Part shown: piece after piece, positions 14,786 to 21,610 of the stretch
Layout of the letters: each line of letters opens with the position of its first letter
How positions within the stretch are numbered: position 1 is the stretch's first letter
Origin: Candidatus Uhrbacteria bacterium
GTDB lineage: Bacteria; Patescibacteriota; Patescibacteriia; UBA9934
NCBI GenBank assembly: GCA_903827265.1
Contig: CAIKHN010000002.1
Location: forward strand, 1 to 33,882
Length of the DNA: 33,882 bases
Direction of reading: 5' to 3'
Program-made: the position numbers and the translations under genes
Notes under the pieces: model-generated
Databases searched by the model: none
Seen by the model: the letters and a program-made list of their open reading frames with translations, nothing else
Told to the model about the DNA's origin: nothing

Positions 14786-15172
14786 ATGGCAAGTCGTACC
14801 TCGCAAAGGTTCGACTCGAGAATTTCCTTCTTCACAGGTGACATCGTGTCCCAATCCAGTAAGTTCTTCCTCTTCGCCCTCGTGTCTTTTTTGGCGGTGA
14901 TGACGGCAATCGCGTTGTACAAACAGCATCACGACAAGAACATGATGCACGTGTGTGTCGGTTCTGCCCCTCCGATGAGCGCCGACACGCTCTGCGCGGA
15001 GGTCTCCATTCCCTCCGGCCACGTGCTGCGTCTGAACGCCGGTGTCTCCGGATCTGCCTCGTACTACGCCCCGGCGTGGGACGCTGCGAATCCGCGGCTC
15101 GGTGTCACGATCAACGGCAAGTACGTCAAGACGGAGGTGGACGGCCGCGACCTCGTGGTCACCGTTCCCTAA
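14786..15172 (+). CDS. Hypothetical single-pass exported protein
   Basis: Not recognised. The ATG at 14786 gives 128 residues; the ORF-track start at 14540 lies within ileS. A basic N-terminus leads into one membrane segment (about residues 25-45, KFFLFALVSFLAVMTAIALY), then an extracytoplasmic domain with two cysteines (MHVCVGSAP, DTLCAEVSI) and a beta-rich end, LGVTINGKYVKTEVDGRDLVVTVP. The cysteines could form a disulfide. An internal GTG (14851) with an upstream AGGTGA is an alternative start. Codons are GC-rich. It shares its promoter palindrome with the 2791 small membrane protein, so the two may be co-regulated envelope proteins. Confidence 0.65.
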   Translation: MASRTSQRFDSRISFFTGDIVSQSSKFFLFALVSFLAVMTAIALYKQHHDKNMMHVCVGSAPPMSADTLCAEVSIPSGHVLRLNAGVSGSASYYAPAWDAANPRLGVTINGKYVKTEVDGRDLVVTVP

Positions 15173-15187
15173 GTCACATCAACGCCC

Positions 15188-15230
15188 CTCCCACCCAGGC
15201 TCCTGCCTCGCGGTGGGAGTTTTGGTTTTA
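15188..15230 (+). terminator. Rho-independent terminator of the 14786 gene
   Basis: CTCCCACC pairs with GGTGGGAG around a loop that has a small AGGC/GCCT helix; then TTTTGGTTTT. Confidence 0.8.
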
Positions 15231-15253
15231 TGGAGCTTCTTCATTTGATTTGG

Positions 15254-15276
15254 TCGGCGAAGCTAAGCTTCGCCGA
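15254..15276. repeat. 23-nt perfect palindrome containing AAGCTAAGCTT
   Basis: GGCGAAGCTAAGCTTCGCC plus TC/GA ends is fully symmetrical around one A. It occupies the place expected for the -35 of the promoter at 15286. The core GGCGAAGCTAAGCTT recurs at 20694-20802. Confidence 0.75.
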
Positions 15277-15285
15277 AAGTTGCGG

Positions 15286-15291
15286 TACAAT
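15286..15291 (+). promoter_or_regulatory. -10 element, leaderless start of the 15298 operon
   Basis: TACAAT exactly 6 nt before the ATG at 15298. The palindrome at 15254-15276 covers the -35 position, so it could be an operator. Confidence 0.55.
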
Positions 15292-15297
15292 GTTCAC

Positions 15298-16149
15298 ATG
15301 TCCCTCGATCCGCTGACCAGCATTATCATTTCCCCAAAGAACGACGTGGAGTCGCTTACGATTGTTGCGCTTGCGGAAGCGTTGCATATTCCATGCATTG
15401 TTTCGGCACAGCCGCATGGGGCGACGCTCGATGCGGAGCCGAATCTCGTCGACCGCATCCGCGAAACCAATCCGGTTGCGCATGACATTGTGATTGTAGA
15501 AATGCCGAATGTTTCGACGGAGGACAAGCTGCGTGAACTTGGTTTTGATGTTCATATCGTCGATCATCATCGATACGAATCGTTAGATAGGATGAGAAAA
15601 GAAAGCTCGCTCGAGCAAATTCGGGCGTTGTTTGATATGGACGACACCACGCTTGCTGTTGCAGGATTCGATCCGGTGTTGATTCGCGGCGTTGGATTGA
15701 TCGACAAGGGCTTTGTATGGGAATTGGTAAAGGAGAACGTTCCAGAGGCAGATCGGAAGCGCATGATTACGTATTATCGCGAGCAGAATGCGTCGCTCGA
15801 TCCGAATCGCCAGCAAGAAGAAACTGCAGCAAAACAAGCGTGGAAGAATCGAAAAACAATTGAGGGTGTGATCGTAGTAACGTCAGACGAATCGAAGTTG
15901 AGCATTCGCGATGCAATTTCGTTCTTGGTTGCCGAAGAGTTTGAGACGCCACCGGTGGTGATTATTTCTCAGCCAGGGAGAATTATTTACACACAAGATA
16001 CGCCAACAGCTTTAGCACTTCAGCAGACATTTGGTGGTTTTACATTTGGTCAGAATCTTTGTTGGGGCAGGCCGATTGACGCCGACGGAACTTTACCGAC
16101 GGTGGACGAGGTAATTGCTGCACACCGCCTGGCGCTTCTCACGAACTAG
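15298..16149 (+). CDS. DHH-like phosphoesterase-related protein, function unknown
   Basis: The ATG at 15298 gives 283 residues; the ORF-track start lies in the upstream gene. The clearest motif is FDVHIVDHHRYESLDR (about residues 84-98), which resembles the DHH signature of RecJ/NrnA-type phosphoesterases. The N-terminal motif with His and Asp residues expected in active members is not evident (ISPKNDVESLT appears there), and the usual aspartate of motif II may be Glu68 (VIVEMP). The rest includes GVGLIDKGFVW, IEGVIVVTSDESKLSIRD and FGQNLCWGRP. It may be a divergent or inactive DHH protein. It leads an operon with an HD-like protein, ruvA and femAB. Confidence 0.65.
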   Translation: MSLDPLTSIIISPKNDVESLTIVALAEALHIPCIVSAQPHGATLDAEPNLVDRIRETNPVAHDIVIVEMPNVSTEDKLRELGFDVHIVDHHRYESLDRMRKESSLEQIRALFDMDDTTLAVAGFDPVLIRGVGLIDKGFVWELVKENVPEADRKRMITYYREQNASLDPNRQQEETAAKQAWKNRKTIEGVIVVTSDESKLSIRDAISFLVAEEFETPPVVIISQPGRIIYTQDTPTALALQQTFGGFTFGQNLCWGRPIDADGTLPTVDEVIAAHRLALLTN

Positions 16150-16150
16150 T

Positions 16151-17320
16151 ATGGATTTTCTTGCGAAGCCCGAACACCGATCTCCGCGATCGGCTAAGGT
16201 TCTTGTCGACGAAATGTTTACAGAGTCTCGATTGCAAAGCGCTCGAGATCGGTTTACTGCAATCGTGCAGAATATTCCATCGATCGCTGCGTTATTGACG
16301 ACACCGCAAACTGGGCCTCGTCATTGCGAGGGACCGTTTGTTGCCGATCACATTGTTCGAGTGTTCGCTGCAATCGACGCGATCGCGAACGGGGATTCGA
16401 TGCGAGATTGTGAGGACATTGCGAATGATCCAATACTTTCTCTTGCGCTTCTCGATGCCGAGGAGGCGATTCGCGATTTTCCAGACGTGTTTCGTGCGTT
16501 CGCCGTCATGCATAACATCGCGAAGCCAGACCGGCTTTTGCTGGTCGCTGAGCCTCAGTCGGTGGGGGAGAAGGAAGGATTCGTTCGATCGAATCGTCGG
16601 GTCGATGAATACAGCACGTCATCAGAGTTGCATCGATACGACAAAATGCGGCGCGCACACGGCGGCGACGGTGCAGCGTGGTTCGCGGCGTCCGGAATTA
16701 TTGCGACGTATGACGATGCCGATCGGGCTGTTATTGCTCCGCAGTATGCCGATGCTCGTGTGGCGATCATTCGTCATTTCGGTCTCGAATACGCATACGA
16801 GAAGTTTATTTCCGAGCTGTGTTGGAGTCACGATGACATCGAGGAATTTTTTATCACCCCAGGAAACGAATCGGAGTTCGGCGTGTTTGCAGCCCGCGCA
16901 GGAAAAGCCGGATTGAATGTGGGGAAGTTTTTGGATGCGCTGCTCGCGATCGCATTATTGGATCACGACATGGGTCGTATTGGTCTTATTCGACCTATTC
17001 CGTTGTTCGTATTCCGAGCATTTGCTTTTGCCGAGCATGCCACGATGCCCGAACGGTTTGCGGCTCGTGAAGCACGTCAAACGCACGCTCGAAAACTTCG
17101 AATCAAATCCATTCTTGGTGATTCCGGCCTTGCGCCGGAGGCGATCTTCGCGCTTTTTAAAACACCGATCGGCCCAGAACGCGGAGTTGTCATGGAGCAC
17201 GCGTACGAAGTGATTCGTGGTGAATCAAAAGGCGAGGTGTTCGTTGAACACGCTGATTATATCCGCGAATGTGCAGCTCGTGCACAGAAGCTGCTCGCAG
17301 CCGAAGGCCTCACCGTGTAA
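16151..17320 (+). CDS. HD-domain-like hypothetical protein
   Basis: 389 residues, starting 1 nt after the preceding stop. Several features recall HD-superfamily phosphohydrolases: EGPFVADHIVRVFAAID (about residues 60-76), AFAVMHNIAKPDRLLL (about 116-131, where HN stands in place of the HD pair), then SHDDIEEFF (about 226-234) and LLDHDMGRIG. Without a structure model it is uncertain which of these would bind metal. The C-terminal part (EARQTHARKLRIKSIL..., VMEHAYEVIRGE) is helical and charged. Operon position between a DHH-like protein and ruvA hints at nucleic acid or nucleotide metabolism, but this is only context. Confidence 0.65.
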   Translation: MDFLAKPEHRSPRSAKVLVDEMFTESRLQSARDRFTAIVQNIPSIAALLTTPQTGPRHCEGPFVADHIVRVFAAIDAIANGDSMRDCEDIANDPILSLALLDAEEAIRDFPDVFRAFAVMHNIAKPDRLLLVAEPQSVGEKEGFVRSNRRVDEYSTSSELHRYDKMRRAHGGDGAAWFAASGIIATYDDADRAVIAPQYADARVAIIRHFGLEYAYEKFISELCWSHDDIEEFFITPGNESEFGVFAARAGKAGLNVGKFLDALLAIALLDHDMGRIGLIRPIPLFVFRAFAFAEHATMPERFAAREARQTHARKLRIKSILGDSGLAPEAIFALFKTPIGPERGVVMEHAYEVIRGESKGEVFVEHADYIRECAARAQKLLAAEGLTV

Positions 17321-17323
17321 GAT
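17318..17323 (+). promoter_or_regulatory. Possible internal -10 element before ruvA
   Basis: TAAGAT overlaps the TAA stop of the preceding gene and lies exactly 6 nt before the ruvA ATG. It could give an internal leaderless message. Confidence 0.4.
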
Positions 17324-17329
17324 TGCCAC

Positions 17330-17884
17330 ATGATTGCCTATTTAGACGGAACAATTACTGGCTTAGAATCCGACGGCGTCCTTTTGGAGGTGTGCGGTGT
17401 GGGGTATCGCGTTTTTGTTGCGCGTCAGAAATCCGAGATCGGTGAAAGAATTCGTTTTTGGATTAGTGAGATTATCCGTGAAGATAAACACGACTTGTAC
17501 GGATTTGGGGATCGGTCTGATCAGGCGCTGTTTGAGCAATTCATGGGCGTGTCAGGCGTTGGGCCAAAGCTTGCACAAAAAATCCTTGCCTCAGGATCGG
17601 CGGAAGAGATTATTCGGCATATCCATACAGATGACGTGGCATTTTTTAATGCGATTTCTGGTGTTGGGAAGAAAACGGCGCAGAAAATCATTCTCGATCT
17701 GAAGGGCGTGCTTGTTCTTGAAGAAAAAACCGAGGTGGGATCGGTACAATCCGATGTTTCTGATGCCCTCGAAAGCCTCGGTTATTCAAAGGCAGATATT
17801 TCTGACATCGCTAAAGATATTACTGGTGAAACCACTGAATCTCGCGTAAAGTCTGCGTTAAAGCTTTTGTCTCGCCACGTATGA
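17330..17884 (+). CDS. ruvA: Holliday junction branch migration protein RuvA
   Basis: Binds four-way DNA junctions and loads the RuvB motor during recombination and repair. All three domains are visible in 184 residues: the OB fold (MIAYLDGTITGLESDGVLLEVCGVGYRVFV), tandem helix-hairpin-helix motifs (MGVSGVGPKLAQKIL and ISGVGKKTAQKIILDL), and the C-terminal RuvB-contact domain (VSDALESLGYSKADI). Slightly shorter than the usual 190-205 residues because of a short linker. There is no ruvB or ruvC in the window. It is preceded by the HD-like gene (9-nt gap) and overlaps femAB by 4 nt. Confidence 0.97.
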   Translation: MIAYLDGTITGLESDGVLLEVCGVGYRVFVARQKSEIGERIRFWISEIIREDKHDLYGFGDRSDQALFEQFMGVSGVGPKLAQKILASGSAEEIIRHIHTDDVAFFNAISGVGKKTAQKIILDLKGVLVLEEKTEVGSVQSDVSDALESLGYSKADISDIAKDITGETTESRVKSALKLLSRHV

Positions 17885-18852
17885 CGATGGAATATTCTCA
17901 GCAGGAATGGGATGCGACTGTTGCACGCTTTGCTCCGGCAAGTGGTGCATTTTTACAGTCGTTTGCGTGGGGGGAGTTCCAGAAGAGTCAGGGAAGGGAG
18001 GTGAAACGCATTCTCGCGATCGATGGCGATAAGGCAATGATCGCGCAGGCAGTAAAGCTTTCTGCGCCGCTCGGAATTTCATATTGGCTCGTGCCGAAGG
18101 GTCCGCTTGGGAACGCGTCGTCGGAATTTATGCGAAAGACGCTGGTTGCTGAGCTTGGATCGAGTGTTGACTACATTCGAACGGAATCGATCGACCAATT
18201 ACCAGGAACGCGTCGAGCAAAAGAGATGCATCCGCAGACGACGCGATTGCTCGATTTGTCGAAAGGATACGAAACAACGTTTAATGATTTTAATCCGAAG
18301 ACACGGTACAACACCCGGCTCGCACGGAAGAAAGGCGTCGAGACCACTTTTGTTGGACTCGAGCGCTTCGATGATTTCGTTGCCTTGATGGCGCAAACCG
18401 CGGAGCGCGACGAATTCCATATTCACGAGAATGAATATTATCGCGCCATGCTCGAAGCCCTCGGAAACGAACCGTCGTGTCTCGCAAAGCTCGCGCTTGC
18501 ATCGAAAGACGGCGTTCCACTTGCTGTTGCGCTTTCGATCGATGCATTCGGAATACGAACGTATCTTCATGGTGCGTCAGGAAATCAGATGCGTGAACTG
18601 AAGGCTCCGCAGGCGCTGCAGGATTTTGTCATTCAAGACGCGTGCGAAAAAGGATTGTCAAACTACGACTTTTGGGGCATCGCCCCACCGGGCGCAACAG
18701 AAAAGCACCCCTGGTGGGGAATTACCCGTTTCAAAGAAGGCTTCGGTGGCTACGTCTACGCCACCGCCGGCACATTCGATATTCCGGTAAATGTTGGAAA
18801 GTATGGACTGTATCGGGCTGCGAGGTTTGTGCGCAGCTTGATCGGAAAATAG
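17881..18852 (+). CDS. FemAB-family aminoacyltransferase (peptidoglycan bridge formation)
   Basis: A 323-residue member of the FemX/FemAB family, which adds amino acids from aminoacyl-tRNA to the side chain of lipid-linked peptidoglycan precursors in the cytoplasm. The N-terminal half has SFAWGEFQKSQG and SYWLVPKGPLG, the middle has PQTTRLLDLSKGYETTFNDF with PKTRYNTRLARKKGV, and the C-terminal GNAT-like half has LHGASGNQMRELKAPQAL and YDFWGIAP...HPWWGITRFKEGFGG, all typical. No long coiled-coil arm is evident. The start overlaps the ruvA stop (ATGA), so it is translationally coupled to ruvA. Confidence 0.9.
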   Translation: MTMEYSQQEWDATVARFAPASGAFLQSFAWGEFQKSQGREVKRILAIDGDKAMIAQAVKLSAPLGISYWLVPKGPLGNASSEFMRKTLVAELGSSVDYIRTESIDQLPGTRRAKEMHPQTTRLLDLSKGYETTFNDFNPKTRYNTRLARKKGVETTFVGLERFDDFVALMAQTAERDEFHIHENEYYRAMLEALGNEPSCLAKLALASKDGVPLAVALSIDAFGIRTYLHGASGNQMRELKAPQALQDFVIQDACEKGLSNYDFWGIAPPGATEKHPWWGITRFKEGFGGYVYATAGTFDIPVNVGKYGLYRAARFVRSLIGK

Positions 18853-18853
18853 T

Positions 18854-18934
18854 TTACGCGAAGAGTGCGATCGTGAAAATAAGTCCAATCGACACTCCGG
18901 CGAACACGAGAACAAGGGTGAGGGCGAATTTCAT
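18854..18934 (-). CDS. Possible 26-residue membrane microprotein
   Basis: An ATG-TAA frame of 27 codons, too short for the ORF track, encodes an almost wholly hydrophobic peptide, MKFALTLVLVFAGVSIGLIF followed by TIALFA. It would make one transmembrane helix with a lysine at position 2. It lies convergent to femAB, 1 nt beyond its stop, and next to the VOC cassette. No Shine-Dalgarno is seen. It could also be chance. Confidence 0.3.
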   Translation of the reverse strand: MKFALTLVLVFAGVSIGLIFTIALFA

Positions 18935-18957
18935 ATTAGGGGAGCATGCTGGAAGAG

Positions 18958-18979
18958 GTGATGGGGTCGTGATGGGGTC
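18958..18979. repeat. 11-bp tandem duplication at the edge of the VOC cassette
   Basis: GTGATGGGGTC occurs twice back to back; the second copy contains the first bases of the cassette's left inverted repeat. Confidence 0.8.
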
Positions 18980-19399
18980 AGGTCTTGAATCTATGCATTT
19001 TAATCATTTCCACAAACGGCTTCAATATTGTTTCCGTTAGGATCGATGACGAACGCGCCGTAGTATTTGTCGTGATACTGCGAACGAATTCCTGGTTTCC
19101 CGTTGTCTTTTGCTCCTGTCGCGATCGCGGCATTATGCCAGAGATCAACCTCAGATTTTGTTGCACAAGAGAATGCAATGTGCACATTCGATGATACCGG
19201 GTGTGCTTCATCAGAAGCGCCGACCCAGAACGTTGGCCGATCAATCCCAAAGCCGACAACTTCATTCTCAATTGTAAATAAAGGTTTTATTCCAATAACT
19301 GTCAGAGTTTTTGTGTAAAAATAAACGCTTGTTTTGAAGTCACGAACAGATATAGAAACATGGTTGAGCATAAAATGCATAGATTCAAGACCTGACCCC
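18974..19399. mobile_element. 426-bp single-gene cassette with perfect 29-bp terminal inverted repeats
   Basis: The ends 18974-19002 (GGGGTCAGGTCTTGAATCTA...) and 19371-19399 are exact reverse complements over 29 bp. The interior is only the VOC gene: its stop TAA lies in the left repeat and its start codon abuts the right repeat. There is no transposase, so it would have to move in trans. GGGTCAGGTCTTG-type ends are, to my recollection, common near Y1 (REP-associated) transposases. No target duplication is obvious apart from an 11-bp tandem repeat on the left. A 13-bp copy of the end recurs at 27182. Confidence 0.75.
19000..19371 (-). CDS. VOC-family (glyoxalase/bleomycin resistance-like) protein
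   Basis: A 123-residue single-domain VOC protein with the usual paired beta-alpha-beta-beta-beta halves. MLNHVSISVRDFKTSVYFY opens the fold with the first metal-site His, HIAFSC gives the second, and YYGAFVIDPNGNNIEAVC the glutamate near the C-terminus. Family members are metal-dependent dioxygenases, lyases or drug-binding proteins, and the specific activity is unknown. The ORF-track start (19380, MHF) comes from the inverted repeat; MLNHVS at 19371 fits the family. The whole gene is the cargo of the inverted-repeat cassette, so it was probably acquired. Confidence 0.85.
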   Translation of the reverse strand: MLNHVSISVRDFKTSVYFYTKTLTVIGIKPLFTIENEVVGFGIDRPTFWVGASDEAHPVSSNVHIAFSCATKSEVDLWHNAAIATGAKDNGKPGIRSQYHDKYYGAFVIDPNGNNIEAVCGND

Positions 19400-19400
19400 T

Positions 19401-20666
19401 TCAGGGTAGCATGGTGAATTTTTCTTGGTGAATGTGGTGGTGGGGAACATTGAGAACAAAGAGTTGATCGCGGATTGCCTTTACCATGCCACCTGGACCG
19501 CAGAGAAAGATATCGGTTTTAGCAGGATCGAGGCCGGAGAGCGCTGCGGCCGCGGTGAGGAAGCCTTTTTCTTTGCTATTCCACACAACGATACTGATGT
19601 TCGATTTACGCTTTGCGATGTCGGCGAGGTCGTCTGCAACTGCGTTTTCGGTGTCGTCGGAAATCGCGTAGTACAGCGTTGCCGTGTAGTCAGTAGGGAG
19701 CGATTCGGCAAACGCGAGGAACGGCGTAATGCCAATGCCGCCAGCAATCCAACATTGGGTTTTTCCCCCTGTTCCGTACGTAAAGTTTCCATACGGACCT
19801 TCGACCATTGCTTCATCGCCAACGACAAGGTTATGGAGCGTGTTGGTGAAGTCGCCGAGATTCTTTGTGACGAATCGAATCGAGCCGTTTGGCCCTGACC
19901 CTGCAATCGAGAACGGATGTTCCTCCGCTTTCACGCCATTGCTCATGTAGGTGACGTAGGCAAATTGTCCAGGTTTCAGATCGAACCCACGATCTTTCGG
20001 CGCCAGTGTGACGTCGACGAACTTTTCGTTTACCACATTCACGCTAGTGACGACATATGGTGTTCGATGGACGAAAATCGTTTTGAATAGCACGCGGTAC
20101 ACAATGGCGAAAACACCAAGACCAAGGAAAATAATAAACAAAAGCTTCAAAACGGGCATGAGTTGAATGCTTCCGGGGATGAGTACGCTGTGGAGTGCGC
20201 TGAGCACAAACGCGACCGCAAGGTATTGATGAACCTTTTTCCAGATGTGATACGGCAGACGAACGTAGTAGGTACAAATAATGCAGATGGTCATGATGAT
20301 GAGCCCGAACACACCAAGATTTTTTGCGAGATCACCGACGGGAAGCAAAAATGTTGCCGCGCTCGCGAACGAAAGCTCGATGTATTGCCAGGCAAGAAAA
20401 ATAGGGTGCAGAACAAGCGCCATGAGGGCGAGGGTGCCGATGGTTTGGTGAAATTGGTACGACGCACCAAGGTCACCGAAGATTTTCTCCTGCGCTGGAA
20501 TGCGAATCGCCAAAAGGAGCGCAAGGGTAAAGGCCGTAAAGCCAAATACGCCGAGAATTTTTCCAAGGTATGAAATTGATGCGACTGGCGGTTCGGCGAT
20601 GAGCCAAAGGAAAAGGGGGAGTGCAAGAAATAGCGATGTAACTAACGTACCTTTTGGAAGGGTCAT
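19401..20666 (-). CDS. Ferric reductase-like membrane flavocytochrome
   Basis: 421 residues starting at the ATG at 20666 (MTLPKGTLVTS); the longer ORF-track start runs through the repeat array at 20694-20802. Six or so membrane helices fill residues 5-215 and include the histidines expected to hold two hemes: QFHQTIG, LHPIF, KKVHQYLA and ALHSVL. The cytoplasmic part is an FNR-type oxidoreductase with an FAD-binding EHPFSIAGS motif, YGNFTYG, and an NAD(P)H-binding WIAGGIGITPFLAF and LCGPGGM. It should pass electrons from NAD(P)H across the membrane to iron, oxygen or another acceptor. The stop codon lies 1-2 nt from the VOC cassette, so the insertion appears to have hit its 3' end precisely. 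Confidence 0.9.
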   Translation of the reverse strand: MTLPKGTLVTSLFLALPLFLWLIAEPPVASISYLGKILGVFGFTAFTLALLLAIRIPAQEKIFGDLGASYQFHQTIGTLALMALVLHPIFLAWQYIELSFASAATFLLPVGDLAKNLGVFGLIIMTICIICTYYVRLPYHIWKKVHQYLAVAFVLSALHSVLIPGSIQLMPVLKLLFIIFLGLGVFAIVYRVLFKTIFVHRTPYVVTSVNVVNEKFVDVTLAPKDRGFDLKPGQFAYVTYMSNGVKAEEHPFSIAGSGPNGSIRFVTKNLGDFTNTLHNLVVGDEAMVEGPYGNFTYGTGGKTQCWIAGGIGITPFLAFAESLPTDYTATLYYAISDDTENAVADDLADIAKRKSNISIVVWNSKEKGFLTAAAALSGLDPAKTDIFLCGPGGMVKAIRDQLFVLNVPHHHIHQEKFTMLP

Positions 20667-20693
20667 AGATGCCGGAATGATAACTGATTTTTC

Positions 20694-20802
20694 TGGCGAA
20701 GCTAAGCTTAGGCATCCAGAAGTGAAAAATATAAGGTGAATATTCAGATTTATTTTTGGCGAAGCTAAGCTTAGGCATGATTGCGAAGCTAAGCTTAGGC
20801 AT
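20694..20802. repeat. Three direct copies of GCGAAGCTAAGCTTAGGCAT
   Basis: Copies at 20694-20715, 20757-20778 and 20782-20802 share TGGCGAAGCTAAGCTTAGGC with a final AT (the third lacks one G). Each contains the palindrome AAGCTAAGCTT or AAGCTTAGCTT depending on strand. Gaps are 41 and 3 nt, so this is not a CRISPR. It lies directly upstream of the flavocytochrome gene and the related palindrome at 15254 also lies at a promoter. Confidence 0.8.
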
Positions 20803-20819
20803 GATTTTTTCGTCAAAAA

Positions 20820-20852
20820 CGAGAACACCCCGGCCTGCGTGGCCGGGGGTTC
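20820..20852 (-). terminator. Rho-independent terminator of tdk
   Basis: ACCCCCGGCC with an ACGCA loop and GGCCGGGGTGTT, followed on the minus strand by CTCGTTTTTGACGAAAAAA. Confidence 0.8.
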
Positions 20853-20872
20853 GTGGGGCGCGTGAATTGATT

Positions 20873-21472
20873 TCACCATCGAGGATTGAAACAGCGGTCG
20901 CAGCGGGCCGCATAGTTTTCGGATCCGACGATGAATCGACCGCCGTCTTTTGGCGGTTCCTCGAGCAGCTGGGACCATCGCGCCTTGTGTCCGCACTCCG
21001 TGCACCAGGCATTGAGGCAGTGTCGGTTGCTTGGGTTCGCGAGTGTGATGATCCGGGCGATCGTCGCGAAGGGGGCGCCGAGGTAGTCGTTGTCCAGGCC
21101 GGCACAGACGATGTCGTGCCCGCGATCGCGTAGCTTGACGAGCAGGCGGAGCATCTCCGGATCGATCACGAAGTGCGCTTCATCGATGCCGATCGTGCTC
21201 GTTTTGGGATCGATCAGCGTCTCGAGATGGTCAACGCTGATGAACTCCGTCGAGGGGAGCTCCTGTCCCGTACGGCTGCGGCACATTCCGTCGTCGCGCG
21301 TGTTCGCGCTGGGGTGAAAGAGCTGGAAGGACTGCCTTCCGTACGTCTGGCGGTGAAGAAGGTCTTCGATGAGGCTGCGGGACTTCGCAGCGCACATCGG
21401 TCCGTAGTAGACCTCGATCTCGCCAACGCTGGGCATGTCGCGGAGGGGAAGGACGGGGCGAAAGATGTGCAC
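20873..21472 (-). CDS. tdk: Thymidine kinase (type II)
   Basis: Phosphorylates thymidine for salvage of dTMP. The P-loop is YYGPMCAAKSRSLI (about residues 22-35), the Walker B region IGIDEAHF, and a zinc-binding pair lies in CTECG and CDRCF near the C-terminus. The P-loop differs from the canonical GPMFSGKST in having Ala for the second Gly. The GTG at 21472 follows AAGGAAACTTCC, a good Shine-Dalgarno, and gives 199 residues; MPSVGEIEV at residue 13 is a family-like alternative. GC-rich codons, its own promoter and its own terminator make it one of the isolated-unit genes. Salvage fits an organism with limited nucleotide synthesis. Confidence 0.93.
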   Translation of the reverse strand: MHIFRPVLPLRDMPSVGEIEVYYGPMCAAKSRSLIEDLLHRQTYGRQSFQLFHPSANTRDDGMCRSRTGQELPSTEFISVDHLETLIDPKTSTIGIDEAHFVIDPEMLRLLVKLRDRGHDIVCAGLDNDYLGAPFATIARIITLANPSNRHCLNAWCTECGHKARWSQLLEEPPKDGGRFIVGSENYAARCDRCFNPRW

Positions 21473-21496
21473 GGAAGTTTCCTTGGTGACTGCTGC

Positions 21497-21524
21497 ATTC
21501 TAGACGATTCGGCGAGTTCAGGAA
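21497..21524 (-). promoter_or_regulatory. Promoter of tdk
   Basis: On the minus strand TTCCTG (21524-21519), 16-bp spacer, TAGAAT (21502-21497). The leader would be about 20 nt and contains the Shine-Dalgarno. Confidence 0.45.
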
Positions 21525-21595
21525 TCCCTCGTCGTGGATAACTTGTGTTGTGCACAGCGCGGCGCGCAATCGACGCACATTTTGTACAAAGCGCA

Positions 21596-21604
21596 TGGTA
21601 AAAT
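21596..21604 (+). promoter_or_regulatory. Extended -10, leaderless start of the glycosyltransferase operon
   Basis: TGGTAAAAT gives a TGn-TAAAAT extended -10 ending exactly 6 nt before the ATG at 21611. It favours ATG 21611 over the ORF-track GTG at 21605. Confidence 0.55.
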
Positions 21605-21610
21605 GTGGAT

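Noticed and set aside
20694-20802. Three direct repeats that look like a tiny CRISPR array
   Set aside because: Spacing is 41 and 3 nt, the unit is only about 20 nt with an internal palindrome, and no cas genes are present.
20667-21005. N-terminal extension of the flavocytochrome in the ORF track (534 aa)
   Set aside because: The extra residues (repeated CLSLAS) are translations of the AAGCTAAGCTT repeats and the tdk terminator; the family-like start is at 20666.
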